This document shows, in pieces, positions 41,191 to 50,194 of a stretch of 64,000 nt of DNA; the first letter of the stretch is position 1; every line of letters starts with the position of its first letter. Source of the DNA: Phlegmacium glaucopus (Eukaryota; Basidiomycota; Agaricomycetes; Agaricales; Cortinariaceae); NCBI GenBank assembly GCA_015039465.1, contig MU130539.1:294870-358869 (forward strand), read 5' to 3'. The notes beneath the pieces are model-generated. The model did no database searches and was not told the origin of the DNA. It was given only the letters and a program-made list of their open reading frames with translations. A program made the translations under genes and the position numbers.

Positions 41191-41753
41191 CGCGGACGGC
41201 GGGATAGCAAACTCTCTCACTAATACGGGTCTGGTAGACCGACCTGTAACTTGTTTTGTGCTGTATTTCTCTTCTTGACGCTCATGGTCTGCAAGTTGTT
41301 CACTGTTGTAGTTAGGACCTCTAATTCGTCTAGATTTACGAACATTCTGTTTCCGTGACTGTCGTTGTTTAAAGATCAGATATACCACTCAACTTCCATT
41401 TCAATCCCTGGACAATACCCAACGAAATTAACAAGCTCCAAAGATGACAAGCAAACATCCAAAAGTCAATGGGAAGGTGTTCTACGACCAGCAGGGAAAT
41501 TAACTTCAGATTGTTCTTTGAGTCTCTCAATGAAAAAGAACAGCCAAAAAGGCTACAACTTTTCACTTTTCAAAAGTGAAAAAGCACAAAAAAGTGCAAA
41601 ATTGCTGATGACTAGTACCCGACTTCGGCAGGTGCGTATACATGAGATTACCAATCCTGCCAACTCATCGACGCGTTCAACTTCCAGTTTGATCCCCAGA
41701 CACTAGCCAACAAAATTAGCAAGTCCCAAAGACGACGATTAAGCATTCATTGC
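41191..41753. repeat. Repeat zone downstream of the amylase fossil
   Basis: A diverged direct repeat is present: 41390-41452 and 41678-41742, both beginning CAACTTCCA and sharing CCAACRAAATTARCAAG and CCAAAGAYGAC. Between them lies a perfect 11-bp inverted repeat TTTTCACTTTT/AAAAGTGAAAA around a single C (41560-41582), followed by GCACAAAAAAGTGC. The open frame at 41365-41706 shows no recognisable domain. The repeats could be duplicated 3' flank of the hydrolase gene or remnants of a small element. Confidence 0.5.
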
Positions 41754-44700
41754 TCACCCAGCACCCTTAATTCCTCCTGCGCCAAAGTTGTCCATCTTAT
41801 TCCCAACTATCATCCAATCTGGAACTGCCACGCCTGTGCGAATAGGAAATAGCCGCGAAGCTCTTTCCAGTCCATCTTTGTCGTTGTACATAATGAACAG
41901 CATGCTTCCCTGTCCCCCCGCCGGATGAGGGTGTGTGAACAAAACCGCTGTAAAAATATCGTAAGCCAAACAGGTAGCTAGGGTTTACAAGTCCAAACCT
42001 TCTCTAGGCTTATTAAGTCGTCTGTGATTGAAGTCTATGTCAGAACCAACGATTTGAAAAGAAGTTTTGCCTTCCTGAAGGACCAATTTCGCAAACTGCG
42101 AGGACGCAGTGCCTATGAAAACCACATTTCCTGCGGGCCAAGTCCCACTTTGGCTTCGATGTAATGCGACAGACTCCGTAATGATCTCCGTGTCTAATTT
42201 GTGATAAAGGTGTAGATCATGCGCTATACGTAAAGCCACAGATAAGTTCTCTGCAATCATCTTATTGGCAGCCAGCAAAGTTATAGGAGCTGCAGAGGTT
42301 AGAATAGTTTGGATACGGCTCGGTGGATGCGTAATTGTTAGATAGTCAGTTGTCAACTATGCTATTTCGTGAGCCATGGGTGCAATCCGCATAATCATTA
42401 ATGTTCACTGACCTGCCATTTTCCGGGCTCGGTGGTATAAAATACAGCCACATCGTCGACTTGGGGCATAATTAACACAGAATCGTCCACGTGGAATTCG
42501 TAAGAGTCACAAGGGTTCTTTAGAACCAAGACAGCTAGCTGGAAACTCTGTACGTTACAGGTTTCGACTCTGATTCTCGCGTCGCTGATGACACAAATAT
42601 GCAACCTGCCAACTCTAGGGACTTGTATGTTAAGCCAAGCGCTGGAGAAACCGAGCCAACAGTAACACACCTGCCTGGTATCTTGAGTTGTTGTATATTC
42701 CAGCCATGAAGGGGTCCACTTTCTGCTGGTATGGTAACAGTCAATGTAAAAGCATCGGACTGGACTCGTCGATCCCCAGGTATTGCCATCTCATTGATGA
42801 AGGATTCCACTTCTGGGTTATTAAGAATACTAGAATACCAGTGGCCTTTACCAGGGTCTTCACGCATTCTAAATTTGAAACAATGCAGGAGAGGGCCCTT
42901 ATTGCTAGACGAAGGAACTCACCTCGTATTTGCAACTGGATTCCAAGCGCGAAGAATGCCAATAAGTTCTCGACTATTCCAGACGGGGACATTTTCATCT
43001 TCGCCCCTTGACCGGTGTCGGTCACTGGCACATATTTATGATAGTTGAAAGGATCTTACCCGTGTATGGCTAATATAGGCGTGTCGACGAGGTTCGAAAT
43101 GTGGAGGTCATTATCATCTGGTGTGAAGGATGATTCCAAAATTCCGCGCAGAATGGGATCAATGAAATGGCCGCTCCTACATGCGCAGTTAATAAAGGTG
43201 ACAACCCTTCGATATTCACCCCAGATGCATTACCTAGCAAGTGTTAAAGGGACATATGATTGTGACTTGATGTAGGCAGCCGCTGGAACAGCTAAGCGGA
43301 AAACGCATCAACGCCTTCCAAGGTGCAATGTTAACGACATTCTCTACCTGCGACAACTCTATCAGGGTAGTGAGATGCCAGATACCAAGTACCTTGCCCC
43401 CCATTTGAATGTCCAACAAGGACCACAGATGAATTTGCCGAGATGAGCCAAGAACTAGAGAGCCTCCATGAATTTCTGTGGAGAATTGAAACCAAAGCTT
43501 CTAGAGTCGACCATACATCTTTGGCACTAGGTCCATGCCAGTCAAGCCCCTGTTTTCTACTTGAGATCTCTGTGCCATGATTGTGTTGAAAGAAAGCTTT
43601 TTACCCAAGACGTACGACCGGTGGGTACAACCACCCAGCTGAACTCGGCCTTTGGAAGAGATTTCACCCAAAAATCTTGTCCAAAGATGTCAACACCTGC
43701 CCCATCTGAGATGGAACCGCTGGAAATCAGGTGTTGTGAAAGATAAGAAATAAAATGACCAACGCAGAGCCAGAATTGGTGACTGTTGTCGCGGGGGCTC
43801 CAACATGGGAGGAAGAGCGATGAACGCGCTAGGATTTGACGTTAAAAAAAAGAAGGTCCCCTTTAGCGCCTGACGCTCCGATGAACCCCAGTTTTTATGA
43901 ACGACTGGGATAATAACCGAAAGCTTTTGTGAAATTTGGCCTGAAGTAAGTGAAAGATGTAATTGGATACTGTCATCCTTAAAGGGAGCAGTCTGTTCGA
44001 TGACGATTGGAATGACCCGTGTCTGCGAAGGCGCGATGGTGAACCTGTCACGAAGGCGCAGACTGATTCCCTTTCCAGTCCCGTCAGCTAGTACAAGATA
44101 CATTGGGTAAAAGAGGGACCTTTGAGTCGTTCTGTAGGACGACGTCTGTGACCGTCCACCAACTCACGATGCTTTGAATTCCTATACCTATTGCTTCTCC
44201 AAAGGCAAAACCGTCGATGAAATCACAGACTACAGTTTGTGAGGGATGATACGCAAAGAAAACGTCGTCCGACTGGACTTGGACATGGAAGTTTAGTGTT
44301 TGAACTGGAATTTCAGATTTCCGCGCCACTGGGTCGCCAAAGAGCCTGATCTGGTAAAATTAACGATGGCGAATATGGAGACATAAACTTGAAGAAACCT
44401 CGTAGTCCCCACTTACGAATACATCGTATGATGTAGGCTCCAGTAGGGATGGAGTCTCAGGTAAAAGAACGACACGGGATTGTGCACGCTCCATGTCGTA
44501 TATATTCCCTGCATACCATTCCGGAACGAATGACGAAAATGACTGAGTTCGTGGCCGGAGAGTAAAGTAAGATCCTTGCTTGAGTTCAACGAGTAAACGG
44601 GGACTCTGAGTCATTTGAGAATTGGTGTCGACTTGGGGGAATAAAGTCAAGGTTGTTCGAAGGATGGCATGGTGTTGCAAAGCAGCCCATCCTTCTGTTG

Positions 44701-45167
44701 CACGAAGATCCGTCCACCTGAGTGAGTGATGAAATGGCGATTGAGAAAGTTATCATGCGGCAATGCTTACCTTATTTGAGGGAAAGATATGTTGATATTT
44801 CCTTGATCATCTGAAATAGAGGTGTCCCATTTGACACACCCGTCATCAGCATAAGCGGATGGCCAACTTTTAGTGTAATCAATTGGTTCTGAGACTGAGG
44901 TGGATGATCAACATTGTAAAAAGTAGGACGGATTGTGAGTAGATTACTATTCAAAGGAAAAGCTGGGGAAAGAAAATGCTGTTCTCGAGCATGAATTGGA
45001 AAAGGACCAAGGACCTGAATTAAGAAGTGAGTACGAGAATGCTTATGGCGGGGATAACTCACGTCCCAGAGGTTAGCGATTTCGACCCGCCATGACATTG
45101 GGGATGCTATAAAAGGAAGAGGATTGTGTTGTTGTCGGAACAAATACCTCGTTGACCACAACCACAT
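41754..45167 (-). CDS. Large alpha/beta-hydrolase (prolyl-oligopeptidase-like catalytic domain)
   Basis: This uncharacterised basidiomycete protein joins a long beta-rich N-terminal region ([46 protein letters not shown]) to a serine-hydrolase domain. The nucleophile elbow is [20 protein letters not shown] (about 43385-43440), followed by [19 protein letters not shown] sequence, an acid region GEDENVPVW near 42960 and a catalytic His in [16 protein letters not shown] near 42845. A C-terminal module with FTHPHPAGG and [18 protein letters not shown] ends at 41754. The domain resembles peptidase S9, but the substrate is unknown and esterase activity is possible. The start is uncertain: the frame is open beyond the first ATG at 45167 ([10 protein letters not shown]), and an ATG at SPMSWRVEI is an alternative. 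The ATG at 45167 sits 4 nt from the divergent TMA7 ATG. Confidence 0.75.
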
Positions 45168-45171
45168 CAAT

Positions 45172-45577
45172 ATGCCGAGCAGACAAGGCGGTAAACTCAA
45201 GCCATTGAAGGTGATTTCAATGATAGAAGCAGAGAAGACAAACTGACGGCTGTACTAGGCTCCCAAGAAGGAGAAAACTGATGAAACTGATGAAGAGAAG
45301 GCGTTCAAGGAGAGAGTGAAAGCAGAAAAGGCAGCACTCAAGGACGCGCAAGACAAGGGTGAGTTTTATTTCGTTAGAAAAGTAGTATAAGAAACTGAAA
45401 AAGAAACTGAATAGCAAAGGGCAAAAGTAAGTCGTTTTGAAAAGAGTGTTAGTCCTCCCCTGTAATAAATACATGTACTACACAGGTGGTCCTCTCATTG
45501 GTGGTGGAATCAAGAAGTAAGTATATCTCCCGTGAATCCTTGCTGGTATTTTATTATTATATAGGTCTGGCAAGTAG
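45172..45577 (+). CDS. TMA7: Translation machinery-associated protein TMA7 (CCDC72)
   Basis: TMA7 is a very small, basic, ribosome-associated protein. Splicing four or five tiny exons gives MPSRQGGKLKPLK, APKKEKTDETDEEKAF, KERVKAEKAALKDAQDK, AKGKSGPLIGGGIKK and SGK with a stop at 45575-45577, 64 residues in all. This matches the yeast and human proteins over the whole length, including the invariant MSSRQGGK-like start and GGPLxGGGIKKSGK end. The exon AKGK is only 12 bp. Every exon is short, so it is easily missed by ORF search. It is followed 107 bp later by striatin on the same strand. Confidence 0.93.
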
Positions 45578-45684
45578 TTGTAGAGCTTGTTGTTGAATTT
45601 GACTTTGCTTGTGTTTATATAATTGTAATAAGTTTGAAAACGTATTCAAGCCTTGCTCGTCGACCCCATTCTCGCTCCGTACTC

Positions 45685-48460
45685 ATGTTGGGCACTCTCC
45701 AACCCAATAATCATCAGCAACAAAACCAACAGCAGCATCAGCAACCCCAGCAACAGCATCAGCAACCCCAGCAAGGCCAAATTCCGCCTCCACCGCCCCA
45801 GAACGGACAGGATTTCACTCTTTCATCTGTACTTCATTATTTGCAAACAGAATGGAGGCGCTACGAACGCGACAGAAATGAATGGGAGATTGAACGTGCA
45901 GAGATGCGGGTTCGTCTTTCTCTTACCCTCATTGTCCCTTTTTTTCCACAGTATTCATTGCCATCTGGCAGGCACGTATCGCTTTGCTAGAGGGCGAGCG
46001 CCGGTCTTTCGAAAACATAAAGCTCGATCTCATGAGGCGCATTAAGATGCTTGAATACGCTCTTCGTATGGAGAGGTCTGTCTACTCATTCTCTTCTTCA
46101 CATGACTTTCCTCCTCACCAATTACTCAAAGATCCAAGCAACTTACTCAACCAGCCTCCCACTCCACTCCTTCCACAAAGCTCCTCACCATTCAAGCAAA
46201 TGCAGCCCCTTTATCTCAAAAAGACGACTCACATAGTCAAAAAGAAGATAGTGGCGGCAGCTCACCAAGGAGCGAAGGTATGTTTTGTTCTGACATTCTT
46301 AACGTCTTTTCTATTACATCATCTCACCTTCACTTCTAGACTCCCCTCTCCCTGACGGTAGACTTCCAAATGGTGGCTCAATAAATGGTCCCTCTGGCAG
46401 ACCAAACTACTGGGGATCCACTAACTGGTCGAATCTTCCAGGAGGTACAATTGCTGGTCTCGGTAAGCCGCCTTTAGGTAGGGATCCAAAGAGCAGAGCC
46501 CGAAGTCGCGATTACTTGAAGCAGTGCGTAGTCCTCGCTTCTCATATTCTCACCCTCAACTCTTCATTGTATTAGATGTCTCCAGGAAATAAACTATCTC
46601 ACCTCTCCTCAAGCTATGAATCCTCTGCCCAATCGACCCCTACTCAATAACCCTCCTGCACCCCTCTCTCTGCCCAACATTCCCTCATTCGATCAGATCC
46701 CGTATAACGGTCGACCGCGCAAAGTGTTGCCAGAAGCTGGCAAGGAGTTCCCATTGTTAAATGGGATCAGCTCCATGTCAGGATCTATAACCTCTCCACT
46801 ACCCACAGGACCACAACTTCCCATTATTGAGCGTCCTTTGGCCTCTGTAATGGTCCAACAACAACCCCCTCTGTCACAGTTGTCATCGCAAGCCTCAACT
46901 CAAGCGTCTTCTTCCAATAATAACCAGGATGATAAGGACAGAGATTACCAGTCAGAAAATCGTCAAACAGCGATATTTAGAGATGAGGCAGGAGAATGGA
47001 AGGAAAAGCTTCGGCTAGCTCATGAAGCTTCCGAAAAGGCCAGACTTGCAAGGGAGTTCCAGACAGGAACATCCTCGGATTCCGGTATTTGGGACAGACA
47101 CGGAGAAGAAGAAGATGAGGTCAAAGAAGACGAAGGTGAAGTGGAAGACGAAGAAGCGAACTTAGCTGGCGATGGTGAAGGGACCAAATTGTGGAAAGCT
47201 AAAAGAACGCTAAGAAAGTTAGTATCTCCTAAAATGGCTTAGTTGCAAGTCATTGAAAATTTACCGCGATATATAGTCATTTGGATGCAGTTCGAGCGCT
47301 CGCTTTCCATCCCACGGACCTTTGTTTGGCAACTGGCGGAGATGATTGTACGGTCAAGATTTGGCGCATGGATGTCGCTAGTTTGGCTTCTTCTGCGTAG
47401 GTTCATCTAGACGCCTTCATCCAACCACTTATTCATATGCTTCTGGTCCCAGTGCACGACCCACAACAGAAGTTGAGCCTCAGCTTACGCTTCGTGGACA
47501 CTCAGCGGCCATCACTCGTCTAATACACTCGCCTTCTAAGCAACTGCTTTACTCTGCCTCTCTCGACTCATCAATTAGGGTTTGGGCTCTTCCGTCTCAA
47601 GCGCACACGACATATGCACCTTACGATGAAACTCGCTCTCGGGGAGAGCTTGTAGGTCATACTGATGCTGTGTGGGACTTGGCGTTGGTTAGAGATGAGA
47701 GTACACTCATAAGTTGTGGCGCAGAAGGCACAGTCAAAGTATGGGACGTCAGCGGACCCTCAGGGGGAGGCTCACTCAGACTAACATGGGGTTGGTTCGG
47801 CTTAGAAAGCGAAGACGAGACGCACGAGGAACTGGACACACCTGGAGCCACGGCAGTCGAAGCGCTCAAGTCTGATCTCAAAAGAGTTGCGGTCGCTTAT
47901 CAAAATGCGGTCGTGAAAATCTTTGACATTGAAAGTGGAAAAGAGTTGTCGCGATTAGATAGTGACATCACCTACGGTTAGTTTCCGTATTCCAGTTTTT
48001 TTTCTAAGATTTCACCCATAATGTTTATTCGCAGATGGCACACCCGCTACGCAGATTAACCGAATTGTATCTCATCCCACGATGTCGATTCTTGTAACTG
48101 CCCACGAAGACAAGTATATCAGGATCTTTGATATTGCCACGGGTAGGAAAAATATTTTATCTGAAAGGCTAACCTCTACTGACCTATTGCTAAGGCCAAT
48201 GTACGCACTCCATGTTAGCCCATCTGGATGGCGTCACGTCATTGTCTATCGACGCCGCTGGTTTCTCGCTTGTGTCCGGAAGTCACGATTGTTCAGTCCG
48301 CTTTTGGGATTTACTGGGATCTCGATCGTGTGTACAGGAACTTACCACACACCGGGAAAAGGCTAGAGAAGGTGTTCTGGATGTGGAGTTCCACCCATCG
48401 CTACCATTTATGGCGAGCGGCGGTGCCGACGGAGTTGTTAAATTGTATGCTTCATCATAA
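45685..48460 (+). CDS. Striatin family protein (STRIPAK scaffold)
   Basis: Striatin is the regulatory B-type PP2A subunit and scaffold of the STRIPAK complex, which in fungi (Sordaria PRO11, Neurospora HAM-3, yeast Far8) controls cell fusion and sexual development. The ATG at 45685 gives MLGTLQPNNHQQQN, then a Gln/Pro tract with a 7-residue unit (QHQQPQQ) in duplicate. FTLSSVLHYLQTEWRRYERD followed by WEIERAEMRARIALLEGERR is the caveolin-binding/coiled-coil region. A serine/proline-rich linker, RDYLKQCLQEINYLTSPQA, and an acidic segment follow. The C-terminus is a WD40 propeller: SHLDAVRALAFHPTDLCLAT, LTLRGHSAAITRLIHSP, LVGHTDAVWDLALVRDE, HLDGVTSLSIDAAGFSLVSG and FMASGGADGVVKLYASS, ending at 48460. 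Confidence 0.92.
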
Positions 48461-48825
48461 TGATTCCCCGGTTGAGGATGTTCTCCCTTTTCAAATACCA
48501 TAGTTTAAGGGACTGAAATTCTTTTTTCTTCGAAATTCTTTTTTCTTCTCTATCTGTTTATCCCTCCCAAAGGATGCTAAGTAAAAGCAACTTACCCAAC
48601 AGTTTTGTTGTACTCGAGATGGAAGGAATTCATGAGCAAGACAATGTCATGACAGCAATATATATTCGACCTGTGATACGACTAAAGCTACATTTTAATA
48701 TAACCGTGACTAGATATACACAAGTAACCTGAGATACAATACAATTGGGCAATTACTTTAATAATGATCATATCTCTGCAACATCCGACATGAGCCTTCC
48801 AATTGTCAAAACCCATTGGAAATAT
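48461..48825. other. Convergent intergenic region between striatin and PDE1
   Basis: This stretch contains two 3' untranslated ends only. It is AT-rich, with an imperfect duplication AAATTCTTTTTTCTTC near 48518-48547. No gene or RNA is recognised. Confidence 0.5.
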
Positions 48826-50112
48826 TTACGCACCGATTCGCATCCCCTGTTCTGCGACCAAAATCTTTGCCCCCAAACCTTTTTCGTTGACAATTGAACG
48901 CACTTGTTCGGCGATAGTTTCCCGTATGGGTGGACTGGAACCCCCAGTCATATCATCTTTACAGTGAGTGATGAAGACCCGTAGACCAGCTAAAGCTCCT
49001 CTTAAATCTTCAGCAGTAAGAGAGTTTCGTTTCTGCTTCTTTCGCACAGGACGTTTCCGGGTTTCGAGTTGTTGGCCATCCCGCTGGTATTTGACAACCT
49101 CCATGGCAAACACGGAAAGTTCTGTCACTAAGTGCTCAGGGGTAAGGTGGCCAAACAGGAGGTCGTCCTTCCGTCCTGACGGGTAAGAACACTCTATAAA
49201 TATCGTGGAGAGAGATTCTGGAAATTTTTCCGCTGCTGCATGCCAGACATTAATGGTCAGGGGCTTATCGGCAACAGAATCAGGCTCAACGTCTCCGAAG
49301 AATAGGAATTCGCGTAGAGAGGGTTCGTGCCGAATAAAAAAGGCGGCGGATGCATAGTGACCATGGGCATTGTGGCCATGGTTCAAAAGCATAGTTCGAA
49401 CGGCAACTTCGGGGAAAACGACGTTGTATTTTCCATCAGAAGATAACCTGATGGACATAGCATTAGTATGTTTCAAGAGAGGGGGGAAAAAAAAAGAAGG
49501 CCCACAGGGAGTACAACAACTTCACCTCGTCATCGTCTTCCTGCCAAGAAGCCAAATTGGGCCATATGCGGTCTGAGAAAACTAGCTCTAGGTCTTGAAG
49601 TGTCTGTTTAAGCGCAAATACGCGCTTTCGAGGCCCTCGTAAAGAACCTGCCGAAACAATCAGGCTGTTGATGTGATCCAGATGTGCATGTGTCAAGAGA
49701 AAGCATCTACGAGTTAAACAGGTGTGTTGAATATATATTCAATTTCTCGGTAGAAATTGAACACGAACTGCACAAAAGAGTAGATTTCGGGGGCAGAATA
49801 AACTTTGTTTTGGAAGATGAGTGGATCTTTGCGGAGTAATCGAGCAAGAGTGCCTTGGCCCGATCCTGGAAATATTGTCGGTTTAGTATTTATATATGTT
49901 TCTGATTTTAGACTGACCTGCTTCCAGAGCAAGAATGCCATCCTCCCAGTCCCTAGTACGGGGTTTAACTAGGTAACTAAGAGCGCAATTTGAGCTATAT
50001 GAATATTGAAAAATAAAAGCCAAAAGTATACCGACGCGGATAAATTTGTTTCGTCCGGCCCTCCTCCAGAGCCGACGACGACGAGATCAAAAGTGACTGG
50101 ACTTGGAAGCAT
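48826..50112 (-). CDS. PDE1: Class II (low-affinity) cAMP phosphodiesterase PDE1
   Basis: Class II cyclic-nucleotide phosphodiesterases hydrolyse cAMP using a metallo-beta-lactamase fold. The ATG at 50112 gives MLPSPVTFDLVVVGSGGGPD, the usual start with GxGGGPxE. Next come DGILALEAGSGQGTLARLL and then the metal-binding signature LLTHAHLDHINSLIVSAG (HxHLDH). Later exons carry LNHGHNAHGHYASAAFFIRH, FLFFGDVEPDSV, TIFIECSYPSGRKDDLLFGH and VFITHCKDD before the end at 48826. A basic insert (RKRPVRKKQKR) near the C-terminus may be a nuclear signal. Together with striatin nearby it is a signalling gene, but no functional linkage is implied. The gene is divergent from the unknown gene at 50195. Confidence 0.93.
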
Positions 50113-50153
50113 GGGACAAGTAAAGATATACAACATTGACAATAAAGGTTATC

Positions 50154-50167
50154 TAATCACGTGATTA
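50154..50167. promoter_or_regulatory. 14-bp palindrome with CACGTG core in a divergent promoter
   Basis: TAATCACGTGATTA is perfectly self-complementary and lies in the 82-bp gap between the PDE1 and unknown-gene ATGs. TCACGTGA is the consensus of bHLH regulators such as Cbf1. It could serve both genes. Confidence 0.6.
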
Positions 50168-50194
50168 ATATAAAGGGCCTTTTCAATTTGCACC

